The notes below the pieces were generated by a model, which was not told the DNA's origin, made no database searches, and was given only the letters and a program-made list of their open reading frames with translations. A stretch of DNA of 64,000 nucleotides from Marisa cornuarietis (taxonomy: Eukaryota > Mollusca > Gastropoda > Architaenioglossa > Ampullariidae): NCBI GenBank assembly GCA_004794655.1, contig SMMW01000046.1, positions 7,427,501-7,491,500 of the forward strand, read 5' to 3'. Below, in pieces: positions 46,245-59,274 of the stretch. The translations under genes and the position numbers were made by a program. The stretch's first letter is position 1; each line of letters begins with the position of its first letter.

Positions 46245-46330
46245 GCACACGCAGCAGATTAGCGGGGCATGAAAGGAAATCAATGAGCGAGGAGGACGCC
46301 TATTAAGGAAATTAATTGTCAGTTCGCACG
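46245..46330. promoter_or_regulatory. Second homeodomain-site-rich patch, candidate enhancer
   Basis: CAGATTAGC (the complement carries TAATCT, an Otx-type core), AAATCAATGAG, CCTATTAAGG and AAATTAATTG lie within about 70 bases between GC-rich flanks. It resembles the patch at 44583-44705. Confidence 0.25.
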
Positions 46331-46663
46331 GCGCCCGAGTCCCGCGCGTGCGCACGCCCTCACCACGCGCATATCCTAGCAACCCTCGCGTCAGCCCAGA
46401 TCTTGCCAGCCAGGCGCTGCCTCCTCCTGCTGCTGCTGCTACTGCTGCTGGCAAGAGTGAAGGATAGTAAACAGCGACAGGCAAACACTTACAGACACAG
46501 CGGCAAAATAAAAAAAAGAAGAAAATGGAATGAATCTTTGTATCTCCTCCAATCTACTTGCTAAGTTACTCGTTCCCTCCGCTCTCTCGTTCACCCATCC
46601 AAACTCAAACCAACCCCCTGCCCCCTCCCCCAATGTGTGGGGGCGCATTTAACCAACCACCCT

Positions 46664-46664
<1 letters not shown>
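46331..46664. other. Intergenic stretch
   Basis: A (CTG)n-like run at 46428-46452 and a C-rich tract before the CA array; no gene recognised. Confidence 0.5.

Positions 46665-46720
<56 letters not shown>
46665..46720. repeat. (CA)n microsatellite
   Basis: About 56 bases of perfect CA. Confidence 0.97.
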
Positions 46721-46723
<3 letters not shown>

Positions 46724-47839
46724 TAAGAGATAAGCAAGAAAGTTGGCTCACCAACACACTGACTCTCACTCACTCAAATTTACCGCTTTTTTTTTAAACA
46801 GCCAAGGACACTCGAAGCTCGTTGACTGAAAACGGGAGAAAATCCTTGTAAAAGGATTGTTCTGTCATTAGTCCCCTTCACTGGCAACGTCTGCTCGCCA
46901 CCCACCCACTCAGCCCCTGAACTCCTCCCCTCCCATGCGTTTCCAGATTATAGCCCTAGGCTTGTCAAAGCCCGCTACTCACACACGCAGCCTAATCCAA
47001 GTATAAAAAAAAATCAGCAACCGATCTAATGTGGAACATGACGACGAGGTGCACGATGAGCTTCATCAGATGATCAGGCGAAAGCATATGCAACTCACAT
47101 CATACAACATCTACAAGAAACATACCAACAAAGTATTAGAATGAAGAAGAAGTAGATGAAGAAACAAGAAAACGAGGAGGTAGAAGAAGAATTAGAAGAA
47201 GTAGAAAACTAAAAGGTGGACAATATTTTGTTTCACTTCTTAAACAAAGAGGACATCGCTCCATCTTGTCTATTAGATTTTATGTCAATAATTTGCGAGA
47301 TAAAGACTTTAAAATGATTGGTGTACATTTATGATTAAAGAGAAAATAATTGTTTATTCTCCTGAAGCTAAGACTCGTATAAGTTCTTAAGGACCAAATA
47401 CTGCCAGAGAAATATAATTAAGGTGTAGATCTGTGTTGCTATTCCGGCACTTTAATAATTTTTACATGTGATTTGTTTAATTGATGTTTAAGGCTCGTTC
47501 GCATCAATTTTTTTTTTTTTTTTTTGGTCAGAAAGAAAAGCCAGCAGACAAGGAGATTGGGTTGTGGTCGGTGGATGGACGGACGGGAGGAGAGATATTA
47601 GGGGAGGGGGAAAATATTGGGGGGGGGGGCAACAGCAAGAAACAAATCGCATAAAATTCGTTGTCTTCTTTTCGACAATCATTTCGTCAGTTTCGAGTTT
47701 CATTCTCGCAGTAAAACTTCTGGCGACTGAGTGTTTCGGTAGCTACAGAGGGAGAAGGTATGGCTGGGGGAGCTTAACCCGGGAACAAAAGAGCGGGTTG
47801 GGTGGCTGGGGTGAAATAATTAGGCGGTCCTACTTCCAG
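46721..47839. other. Intergenic stretch
   Basis: GAA-rich patch at 47140-47210, poly-T at 47508-47525 and a G-run at 47619-47630. No gene recognised. Confidence 0.5.
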
Positions 47840-47917
47840 CCAGAGTGCTGTTCGCTGATGAGATCCTGGAGGCATATGGGGATAACGCTGATGTCATCCA
47901 ATCCGGGGATTTTTGTG
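47840..47917 (+). CDS. Low-confidence candidate exon, 26 codons
   Basis: The acceptor-like TCCTACTTCCAG and a strong donor (TTTGTG|GTGAGT) bound 78 bases, phase 1 to 1, so the segment could be included or skipped without a frame change. It reads RVLFADEILEAYGDNADVIQ, then SGDFC. The composition is like a soluble protein. Another + frame is also open here. No homologue recognised, no partner exons found. Confidence 0.18.
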
Positions 47918-48111
47918 GTGAGTTATGAGGAGGGAGGGTCAAAAAGGGCGGCTATCAATTGTGAGATTTGTCTACCCTCTTTACAGTGTAGGGAACCTGA
48001 TTCACTTCGGTAATCTTCTGTTGAAAAAAAAATGGTTACACGCGCTAAATGGACTGTCTCCCTTATGACTTAATGGTCTGTGAAATAAGTCTTAGTGTTA
48101 TCTCTCACAAG
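47918..48111. other. Intergenic stretch
   Basis: No feature recognised. Confidence 0.5.
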
Positions 48112-48123
48112 CCATTAGAGGGC
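48112..48123 (+). promoter_or_regulatory. CTCF-like motif, plus orientation, one mismatch
   Basis: CCATTAGAGGGC, followed by GCTC, matches CCRSYAGRKGGC except for T at the fourth position. The downstream GCTC is shared with the motif at 41173-41184. Confidence 0.28.
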
Positions 48124-50955
48124 GCTCGTGTCGCAAGGTTCGTGAAAGTGTTTGTTGTCCAAAATAAATGACACTGTCCTGCTCCAGTGACTGTCTTTCA
48201 CAAAAATGGTTTTGTGATGTTACTGGAAAGGAAACATGGCTGCTTTTCTGAACTGAAAGATCAGGTATAGCTCTCTCTGTTAACTCCTGGGATAGTTTTT
48301 CCGTTTATATATATATATATATACATATATACAAAGAATGACGTCTAAAAAAGTTGATTGTTGATGAAGTAACCAGTTCGTTAACTAACTTCCATCACAA
48401 AAGCTCACGGAGGTTGGGAAGAACATCTTCCAGCACTTCACCAGCCATCTTTTAACATTTAATGCAGCATTTAAAATTTACCATCCATTTTCCAAACGTT
48501 TACCAGCCATCTTCCAGCCACATCCCATTTAGGTTAGAGGGATATAACCGACTGGCACCAGGCATTCAGTATCTATAAACATTGAAGCTCTTAGCTAGAC
48601 GTTGGTTAAAAATAAAATGATGTAAATTTTAGCCTAACTACAATTGTCTACCCCGTTTACTGAAGACTCGCCGCTTATTGGTTGAGTGGTTGTTGACCAG
48701 CCAGTGTTACTTTGGCTATTATTAAGAGTAGTACTCATGGAAACGATTCTTTTCGTGCATGCTTCAATATTTCGGTGGTGGTGAAGTGGGGGATATGAAG
48801 AGGAAGCAAACTCTACTGAGCAGCAACTATAATGAGGTGACAGTAGGCTCTGGTGATGGTGGCAAGAACAGACACCGCACGTTCAGATAATCAGCAGATT
48901 TAGATATAGAATATAAGTACTGGCAAGTTTTGAGAAATACGCAGGACAGAAACATGCAAATAAATCATTGCAGAACATGGGCCACTTATAAGGGAAGGGG
49001 TGGCTAGCACTGGTACTACATCGAACCTACAATATATACTTCGCCCTAAACCTAAACCTGCTAGACAGACTTTGTGGACAATAATACAACAACTTGCTCA
49101 AGTGGTACACGCAGTCTTTGTACAACAACATAAACAGATGGAAATCTTCACTCCTCACTTTTGAAATCAAAGATCTAAAGCTGTTACATAAAAAAGAAGT
49201 ATTTCATGTTGACTGTTCATATCACAGTGGCAGGGCATTCTACAGACAGTATCGTTTTACAAGTATCAATATGGCGTCTTGTCGTCTTCAAGCAGAGCCT
49301 CCATTTAATTTTATATCAGTGGATGTCACAATTTCCTCATTATCACAACGGTTGTGTTTAATATTTGTCACGCGCCTGTCAGGGAGCAAAGGTCAGAGGG
49401 TAGGCAGACTTCTTAGCTGTCAGAAAATCAAGCCACCTTCTTATAGACTGGCTAAAGACACTAATAGGCATCTTCATAAACGACAACACCTGTCGGTTAA
49501 AATAGCCTTTGATCTTTTGCAAGCGATTGTTATTAAAAGACTTTGAATTTGTTGACGTTTCCTAATTATTTACAGTTTTCGCTGAGTCTTGTGTAAACAA
49601 ACAGAGAAGACATCAAACAGTTATGAGTGAGAACTAAAACAGATTATCGCATTCATAATACATAAGGCTTTGCGATCTCTAGCAGATTCTTAACAATCTG
49701 GAAGAAATTGGAGCTTAGTTGTCATTTCAGAATGTCATCGCTAAAATAAAGAAAAAACATCACCCTTGGAGAAATATCAGAAACTGGGGAAATTGAGGCT
49801 AAGCCGAGCTGATTCCCTCCCTCCCTCCCTCCGACAGATGTCTCGTGAAGACAGTAATTTTACACAACGATGCACACACACATATATCTTCTCCGCTTCT
49901 CTCAGTAGCCCAGCCCAATACCTCTACACTCAGTGCAAAAGACTTTGCAAGATTATCACCACAAACAATTTTAAAAAATTTTGTTTATGATTTTCAGCTG
50001 GAATAAAATACCATTGATTGTATCTGATACGATATAATGTCAGTGTGAATAAATCTCTGGGAAAAACGGGTTGATTCCAAATTAAACAGACACATTTTTG
50101 GACACATCATTTAATCCTGATTTTATTACCGGTACCACTTTTTTGTTTGCCCTGTTTGTGTACTATTCAGTGGCCTACATCTGCTGGGTGGAAAGGGGGG
50201 GTAAAGCGGCACCTCACTCGTCGTATGCAAGGGACACACTCAGAAAAGAACCTTTTTCTTTCTTTTGTAGTTCCTTTGTTATGTAGCGAAGATACTTATT
50301 AAATTTGTATTTTTTAGTGTTTGATTATTCTCAAATTTTTATATTTCTTTTACACTATTCCGCTGCTTTTAGCTTCAGCATATTTTTTTGAATTAATAGC
50401 AATGATTGGCTTTGTCTCTCCTCTGCAACAGTGAGCCAGTGTTTTATCTGATGATAACATGGGATGAGAGGGGAGCCAGTCTTGCTTCTCTTGCTCTTGG
50501 TTCGTCCCTGGTATTAGTTTGAGTGAAACAGTACAATGTAGTCCAATACGACGAATGGACGCACACCACACAAACACATACTGCATACACTAAATAAACT
50601 ACACACACACACATACACACACACACACACATACATACACACACACATATATATATATATATAACATATATACTCATTAGATTTGCTACACGCGCTACAC
50701 TCGCTGCATAAATGATGCAGTTTACACTACACTGTGGCATTTACATTGCTAGTCATTGTTGGTGGTATGGTTAACAGAGATCGGAGAAAGAGAGAAAGTA
50801 ATGTCATCATCAGAAAGATTGCGGAATGATTGCTATTGGCTTTGGAATGATTGCTGTTGGACAAAACTGATTTCTGTTGATGCAGAATAATTGCGGGTGA
50901 TCGAAGAACGATTGCTGCTGGCTGAGTACTTTGATAGACAGACATGTTCATACTG

Positions 50956-50958
<3 letters not shown>
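48124..50958. other. Intergenic stretch
   Basis: A (TA)n run at 48306-48323, a repeated CCAGCCATCTT phrase (48435-48520), (CCCT)n at 49815-49832, and interrupted CA/TA runs at 50601-50666. The 150-codon open frame near 49094 is in AT-rich sequence and shows no codon bias or known domain. Confidence 0.5.

Positions 50959-51012
<54 letters not shown>
50959..51012. repeat. (GT)n microsatellite
   Basis: About 54 bases of GT with one GC near the end. Confidence 0.97.
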
Positions 51013-51013
<1 letters not shown>

Positions 51014-51493
51014 CTCTTCAGTATAAGAGGTAAATACACAAGATAGAGGGAAAGACAAGTACAGGTGAGTGGTGCTGTGAGACTAGCTATCGGAGCTGTT
51101 AAGTGAGGTGCGCTGCGATAAAGGTTTACAACGAGGCTGGCAAACTATGATAATAGTTTGCTGTGAACTGAGGGTGCTGTAACCTTAGGTGGGCTCTGAT
51201 AAGGGGTGAGAGATATTTTGTGAGCTTTGTGGTACTGTTATCAAGAGGGGTGGGCTGTGAGGAGGGATGAGGAATAAGGAAAGATAATCAGAAGCGTCAC
51301 AGAACGATTGCAGTGCAAGCTTGACAAAAGCAGATCACCAAGAAAGAAAGAGAGAAACAAAACTGAAATGCGAACAAAATGTCAAATAAACACGCAATCA
51401 CAGTGATAAGATGAAAGCGCCACCTTTTTCTTGGCTTGTTTCTTGCTCATTCTTTATAGCCACCTCGTTATCGTTGAAGCTCCCGACCAGCAA

Positions 51494-51494
<1 letters not shown>
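51013..51494. other. Intergenic stretch
   Basis: No gene recognised; several AGGTG and GCTGTGA phrases suggest a very old tandem repeat around 51060-51260. Confidence 0.45.

Positions 51495-51575
<81 letters not shown>
51495..51575. repeat. (TG)n microsatellite
   Basis: About 80 bases of perfect TG, among the longest arrays in the window. Confidence 0.98.
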
Positions 51576-52234
51576 AAGTTGCCGGACTTTTGGCTGCAGC
51601 AATAACTCGCCCTTTCTCTTTTTTTTTTCTTTACAATTTTTTTCGCAGAAGGTCGAGGGAAGGAAAACAACAAGCAATCAAGCCACGTGAGCCTCATAAG
51701 TGAAAGAGTGGCTCCGAAAGTCCCGCTGTGAAAAGTCCGAGCAGAATGACTCGCCCTTTGGCGGTCCACGTAAGCCCACTTGTCCTAAGTGCCTGCAGCA
51801 CTATCTGACAGGACCCAGGTAGTGAGAGCGCCATCCATGAAGATGAAGCAGGGAAACTAATCATATTCTTTCAAGCTCAGCGATGGCAGCCCCAATCTTC
51901 TTAGCTTCCGTGTCGCGCGAGATGAGCATGCGCAGAACAAAGGGCCGACCTGTCTACCAGAAAGCCGGGGTTTGATTGGATATCGATTTTTGCACAGGCA
52001 GCTAATTCGCAAGGACACGGCGCACCAGCGAACCCTGACCTCTCTTCGCGAGGAGAGGCGGCGGGCGTTTAGCGTTTAGATCTTTCTCGAACTTCATAGA
52101 ATGGACTGGCACAATATTACTTCCTGTCCGAGGGCAAGTCATCCTCAACATCACAACTAAAAAAAAAAATCAAAAAAAAATCCAATAAATGAATTCTGCA
52201 GACCAACGTACACCACACCACAGTACATCAAACT
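51576..52234. other. Intergenic stretch
   Basis: A GC-richer segment (51650-52080) with no recognised exon; poly-A runs at 52159-52181. Confidence 0.5.
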
Positions 52235-52395
52235 GAAACCAACCAACCAGCCAACCAACCAACCTACCCAAACCCAAACCCAAACCCAAACCCAAACCCA
52301 AACCCAAACCAACCAACCAACCCAAACCAAACCCAAACCCAAACCAAACCCAAACCCAAACCCCAAACCAACCAACCAACCAACCAAACCAAAAC
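52235..52395. repeat. (AACC)n / (CCCAAA)n tract, first locus
   Basis: Blocks of AACC alternate with AAACCC hexamers. The same two words make up the tract at 59019-59274, although the order of the blocks differs. Confidence 0.95.
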
Positions 52396-54135
52396 TAAGG
52401 TATGCCGGGCTTGTTCGTCACGAAGCAAATCGATTGCATGACTGCTGAAACAGGTGAGAGAACTGAATAGGCAAACAGAATAATAATATACTTCAACAGC
52501 AAGGAAGAGCAGACTTTTAACAAGCTAAACAAGATATAAGTACCAAGGAAGAGTGCAATCAAAGTAATATTTAGATATTCATTAAAAAAAAATACAGACA
52601 CGGTAAAAATATACCGACATAGTAATATAGACACGAACAGTAATATATACACACAATAATATGTAGACACAGTAACATATACACAAACAATATATACACA
52701 ATAATACAAACATGAACACTTTATCTACACGGACAGTAATAGATAAACAATAATATATTCACAAACAGTAACATAATTATACACAAAGAGGACAATTAGA
52801 CACACAGTAATATATACACAAACAGTTAGAAGGGATAAAATTTGAGCAAGCGTAGTAATACATATACAAATAGTAAGGAAGAAAACACCTTGAGCAAACA
52901 AGCATTAAATACACTAATAAGAAGAAAGGCCTGCTGCACCCCATATCTGACATTTCGCAGTGGCTTACATTTCTCAGATCGTCTTTACAACAGAAATCAC
53001 AAGGGACAGGGCAAGGTCAACAGGAATTCATAACAACTGCTTTTCATATTAGTGTTTTGAGCAGCAAAATGTTTGCAATATGGGATTAAATGTAACACCT
53101 TCTGGCACATTACGACATCACCGGATAAGCTGTTTTCTGTTTATTTGCCAATCCCCATCGTGGCCTGATAGTATGATTTCCAAACATCGATAAAAAGAAA
53201 GAAACAAACAAAGAAACAAACAAACAAACAAACAAACAAAAACCCAAAACCGAATGACCAAAAGAATAGACGAGTGAACGAAGGAGAAAAAAATGGGCAA
53301 ATGATCGAATGAACGAACAAGTAAGCTAATGAACGAAAACAAATAATAAGCAAAATAACTGTGTCAAAGACAAAGGTAAAGAAGACGAAAGTGAATGAGG
53401 AAGGTCAGGTCGGTGGTGTGAGAGGAGGTGTGAAGACCACACAGGTCTGTGGAGTTGTGGTGGACACCAATATTTCTGTGGTTGAGCATCACAAAATAAT
53501 AAATTATACTTACAACTGTCATAGAACAACAGTTTCTGTATGATGCAGGGATAGGAGGTCAGCGAGGGAGGGTGCGCTGCCACCACTAAGATCACCTTAT
53601 AAAATGTACGAACTTGGTTTTAATAAAAGTGCGAAAATCGTTTTAGTAAAAGTACGAAAAGTCATGTATTTATCAAAACCAACTAAATACATCTAAATAC
53701 ACTTTACCTGATAACTTGTTACTCTATCTTCAGAAGTTCTAACATGAAACAAAAATAAGAGATTTCCGACTTAGTCTTAGGAGTTGGAAATAGAAAAGGA
53801 GCAATGGTTCAAATACTTTTTTCAGTAATCTAAAAAAAAATAATGGCTGATAAATGTCTGAAGGAGGTGAGGATAAAAAGACCGTTTGGAGTCTCTGACA
53901 TCCCAGACTCCTGATATCACATCGTACGATCCCTCTTCTTGTCTGTCCTACCAGCAACCCTTATCCCCTCCCGCTCTTAAACACTCGCCGCCCCCCCCCC
54001 CACTTCTACTTTACTTCAAAGACAAGTCCCACAAGCTCACCCAGCCACCCAGCCCCATCATCCAGACAATACCTTTAGCCTGCGTCCTCACCTGGAACTC
54101 ACTTTCACGTGTGTGAGAGAAGCAGGCGTTGGGGA
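52396..54135. other. Intergenic stretch
   Basis: A-rich sequence with repeated ACAGTAATATATACACA-type phrases (52600-52830), an (AAAC)n run (53207-53240) and a C-run (53990-54002). No gene recognised. Confidence 0.5.
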
Positions 54136-54169
54136 AGTGGTGGTGGTGGTGGTGGTGGTGGTGGTGGTT
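54136..54169. repeat. (GGT)n microsatellite
   Basis: About eleven GGT/GTG triplets followed by a G-run. Confidence 0.95.
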
Positions 54170-54817
54170 GGGGGGGGGCGAAATGGGAGGAAAGTGCGTT
54201 AACTTGTCGGTCGTCATATTAGTCCACATCGTGGTCTGTACTGGGTGCCGCCAAAGACGATTGGGGCTCCAGACAGATCGCAGTTCATTTAGCAAATGAA
54301 GCGAGAACCGCAAGCGCGTGCCCTGTACAATAGCACCTGCCCCTTGAGAGACACAAAGAGCGGACAGACAGAGTCTAGTCATGGCTCTCAAGCCAAGTAA
54401 TCCGGGGAGTAGCAAGACTCTACACTCACACTGTCCTCCTGTAAAAAAAACAACAGCACAGAATTCTCATAATACAGTTAAATAATAATAAAAAAAACCT
54501 AAGTTAAGCTTTAAAAAAATCCTCAGCTAGTTTACCAACATGTTACACAGAATAACGAGAGGCTTACTCGGACGGGAGGCACAAACACGAATACAGACAG
54601 GTGGAACAAAGGATCAGGCACATCAGCTTGTAACAGGTCTTGTTGTTGTTGTTGATGGTGGTGGTGACTCTTTGCTGTTGTCATTGCTGGTTGTTGTGGT
54701 TGTTGAAAATGCTGGTTATTGTGGTTATATGTTGTTGGATTTTTGTCGTTGTTTTTCTAACTCTAGTATATCATCTGTCTTTCTCTTCTTTTTTTTTTAC
54801 ACAAAGACGCAACTCGT

Positions 54818-54819
<2 letters not shown>
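54170..54819. other. Intergenic stretch
   Basis: A TTG/GTTGTTG-rich patch at 54638-54760; no gene recognised. Confidence 0.5.

Positions 54820-54899
<80 letters not shown>
54820..54899. repeat. (CA)n microsatellite
   Basis: About 80 bases of perfect CA. Confidence 0.98.
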
Positions 54900-54900
<1 letters not shown>

Positions 54901-57900
54901 CGCACTCAAGCGAGAAAACCAGTGAAGCAAAAAGAAGCGTCTGGAAGGTTAGATGGCGAGGTGTGCAGTGCTGCTGGGGTCTTACTGACAAGAGGTCTTC
55001 TAGCCTGTGTATGCTTCCTCGCATCCCCCTGATTGCTGGGAAAGATGCTTCCTTGTCTTTCAAAAACATTGAATCGTCATCTTGTTGGACATTTCATGAT
55101 TAGAGCCGAGACTGCCTGTGGAGTCCCTTGAAAGCGAAGAGAGAGTGAAAGGAGTTCAAGGCCGAGAAAGCAGAACTGATTTGTTTGTTTTAAAAAAAGT
55201 GAAAGAAAAAGCCCTTTCGGAAAAAGCTCAGCTCCGTTGCCAGTGTCCCGAGGATACAAAGAGCGTAAACGATTAAAAAATCTCTGCAATTTCTGCAGAT
55301 AGAAAACAGAACTGTGTATAAACTATTTGTTTATATAGCTTTGAAACGGACAAGCAAAAGACAAACAAAGAAAAGCAAAACAAAAGAGATTTTAGGTACA
55401 TAATTTCTGCAACAAGAAACATTGTGGCATGTTTTTTTAAAAATAATCTTTGTTTTGTTGAGTATAGTAGTATGACAGTTGCTTAATACTCAACCTTTTC
55501 CTCGTATCTCCACAATCTGCTAAATACACTTTGAAGTGCTTATAGATTAAAGCAGACGTTTTGTCAAATTTAAAGGGCAACACGAGTGCAACTTTCCTTC
55601 TTCATGATCGGGCTAAGTTCATTTTAAAATAAGAAGAATTCCCGAAATATGAGTACATAATTATGGTTAATTTTCAAGATATATGACTGAAAACATCACC
55701 AATCTCACCTGTCACTAGGAAAGCAGAAGAAAATTACTCTCCTACACTAGAGAGTTCCATTGCTTTTAAGTAGTATTTGTAACAGTGCATGTCTTTCAGT
55801 CAGATGAAGAAACATCGCTTGTGTTGTGGTGTTCAAGAAGCGATGTTTTGCCCAGAAAATGAAACGGCTGATTGATTTTGGAATACAGTCCTACAGATTG
55901 GAACTTCAGTTAGAAGCTTTGACTGAAGTTAAAAAGTAAAAAAGGCTCAAACAGAGTTCACTCAACAGACTGGTAAGTAAATCTTCTCCATATACAAATT
56001 TAATGGGCAACAATCACAGACATTGCAGTCCATGTTGTATTATTACTGATTGTCTGTTACTAAATGGACGCATTTGAGTTACTTTTTATATGTGTATTGT
56101 TGTTAATAAAGTACAAACACATTTCCAATGTATGTTTCTCAAAGATAAACTCCAGTAATTTTGTTTCGTTAGATGGTTAATTTCCAGCTTTGTAATTTTA
56201 TTTTATAGTTACAACTGACTTCTTGTCAGGCCATTTTTACCATTAAAATATAATAATAATAACATAATAAAAATTTTATAAACGTTTATCGATGTAAAAA
56301 CATTTCTTTTTCATTTAGCTGCATGCAAAATTTACTGTTTACTTACTCGCACGTGTTCCCGCTTAAGCTCCTTATATGTTTCTCACCCTCAATTCGTTTT
56401 AGATGTTACCCTCACTGTCAGTTGTTTTTAGCATTGTGCTGAAAAAGGATACTGAGAGTTCAAGACTTGTTTGTACTGTATAAGTGACTGGGTAACAATC
56501 AAATTTGAAATGTTTTGAGAAAATTCTTGAGTGCGGTGTGGGGGACGAAGGCACGTTTGAACAAAGCAGAGATCTGTATATACACATCTCTGAACAAAGT
56601 GAATCCACTGGCGTTTGTAGTCATTTTATTTAGGAACTAACGCATCTGAGTGTCGAAGAAGACATTCAACAACAGCACATTGTGTCCTGGTCTGTTTCCT
56701 ATTCTCGAACATTGCCTCTTTCCTCTTCGAATTCAGCTCATGTAAACGATGCTATTTTTAGAAATACTACCCTTTCGTCACTTCCTGTTTTCTCGACAAA
56801 TCCAGGTGTGATTCAGAAAAAAAGGGATTTAATATTTCTCGTGGCTTTTCGTCATAAAATACCACCGCTCGTGTTGCCCTTTATTGGCTTTAACCTAAAC
56901 ATTACTCTTAGTCAAAACCATTTAGGCCAGCAGAGCTCCATTAATAAATTGACAAAGTAACCGTAGCAGACCTTTATGAAGTATAGTCCTATGGTATAAT
57001 ACATGTGCAAGACATGCTAGAAAGCTGAATGGGTGAGCCAGTTAAACAGTGGGTACTAAAGTAAGAAAGTAATACAAAAAATAAGAAAAGAAAGTATGAT
57101 ACATAATTAAGACCTTGGAACAGCACGAAATATATTTACATTACACCAAGTGCGATAGCATTGTCCTGATAATCAGCACCTTCTCGCGTAATGATCTCGA
57201 GTAATAAGTCATACACGCATCAATGATAATTTTCATCTTCAAAAATTAGTGCAGTTAACCGGAGGGATTTGGTGGCAGGCAAAGGACGCAGGTAGAAGAA
57301 ATGTCTTCTCCTGGTGCATGAGATCCAATTAGCTGAAAGCCATGAAGGGAAAGAACTCGTAACATCAAGGCGTAGCGCAACCATCTTTTTTTTAAAAAAA
57401 AAAGAGAGAGAGACTAGGAATGAGGGAGCCCCGTGAATGTTTCTGTTCTCCCAGGTTGCTGGAGGCAGGTTTGTAAATATTGGATTGGCTTTGATTGGCA
57501 AAAGAGGAAAATTGGCGTCTGCATTGGGGCCTTGCAGGTGTCGCTAGGAAAGCCTAGGATTAATACGATTGGTTTGTTTTCAACCCAAGAGGCCGCCTGA
57601 ATGACAAGTCCATTGACTTCCGGCAACGACATTTAGCTACGCTTGACAAGTCGCCCCGACGTGGTCACGTGTGCCCTGGCGCATGCGCGAGCATCGATGA
57701 ACGACGGGGCTCACGTGTCATCCGACGAACACCGAGGCAGTCTTGAAAGACAACGGTCACACAAACATAAGCCCTAACCTTAATTTCTGAATATAATCGC
57801 GGTCTCTAATCTCAACCCCTTTTCTCCGATGTCCAGTGATATCTTCTACTTGCCTCCCAAACCACGTTTGTCTCCTACTGTTGTGAACCGTTTGTGACCT

Positions 57901-59018
57901 AAGGAAGACTTTGTTTTCATTGTCTTGCATTGCACCAAGCCGACCTTATTTAGTAGACTTAATAAACTTTTGACCAGGTTCAGTGTATGTGACTTTGTTG
58001 AGAAACGTTCAATGGTTTCTGGCTGATTTAATTAGCAATTAGCAACCTCCTGTTTAAATGGTTGAGGAAAGCACAGATCAGCACATCATTTTTTTTCTTT
58101 TTTACCGCGGTGGCTCATTTTTCTGTCTCGATGCGCGATAATAATGATAAATGTGTGATTTATAAAGGGCATAATCCTACTTACAAAGGAGCATGCTTTC
58201 AGCTCTTAAAACAAGTAGGAGCACATAATTCTCCTTAGAACCACGATATTTTACTTAGAATAATCCCATTATCAGCCGTCAATGTCTCTGGCCCCAGCAA
58301 ACTGCTGGAAGGCATTTTAAAGGTTGTAACTCTTTTCATGATTATATCTTTAACAAGTCTGTCACGAAAATAAAAAAGTGAAGGTCTGCTGGCGAAAGTT
58401 TTTTTTTAAATGGTTGATATGATCAGATTTAATTTTTGTGTAAAATTTCGTGTTTAGATGAGCAGACCAAAGCTTTTCTTTAAGCGGACGTAACCGTTCC
58501 TGACCAGCACTTGTTGCTGTTATTGCAGTTTCTGGTGGACCACTTCTAGTTTGACATTCTATGATATATGACTCCGCACCAGACATTGAAAAGTGGAAAT
58601 GAATTATTCTGACAGCAGCCCGCTACTCAGGGATCTTCAGCCTTGTTCTGCAAAGGTCAAGATTTCGTTATGAATCGAGGAGTTTGTTTGGTCACTGTCT
58701 CGAACTTTCTCTGTTATGACACAAACTACATCATTTTCAAGCGAAAAATAATCCAATAAAAATTTCTGTTTCGCAGCAGCAATAAAACCACAACAAACCT
58801 GACTATCAGTTTTATTATTTTTATAAATTACTATTAATTTGAGGAGTTTCCACAGATCTGATTTTTTTCAACTTTAGTCCTTGAAACACACTTCATAGGA
58901 CAACGGGTGAAATGCAAAGACCTTCCGTTAAATGCACGCAGGTCCTTCTGGGACTGGCCTTCACTCGCTCCGTTTTCAACCGGACAAATATGACCCCTCT
59001 TCTCTCCCCTTAAAATCG
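54900..59018. other. Intergenic stretch
   Basis: Mostly AT-rich and the least repetitive part of the window. A perfect 11-bp hairpin lies at 55810-55848. The GC-richer patch at 57640-57740 has CACGTG at 57665 and 57711. No gene recognised. Confidence 0.5.
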
Positions 59019-59274
59019 GAACCAACCAACCAACCAACCCAAACCAAAAACCCAACCCCCAAACCCAAAAACCAAAAACCCAAAATCAAACCCAACCAAC
59101 CAACCAACCAACCAACCCAAACCAAAAACCCAACCCCCAAACCCAACCCCCAAACCCAAAAACCAAAAACCCAAAATCAAACCCAACCAACCAACCCAAA
59201 CCAAAAACCCAACCCCCAAACCCAAAAACCAAAAACCCAACCAACTAACCAACCAACCAACCAACCAACCAAAA
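59019..59274. repeat. (AACC)n / AAACCC higher-order repeat, second locus
   Basis: A higher-order unit, (AACC)n, then CCCAAACCAAAAACCCAACC, then CCCAAACCCAAAAACC and AAAAACCCAAAATCAAACCC, is repeated about three times with an internal duplication in the second copy. The reading frames across it are artefacts. Confidence 0.95.

Noticed and set aside
49094..49546. 150-codon open frame
   Set aside because: AT-rich, no codon bias, no known motif; consistent with chance in low-GC sequence.
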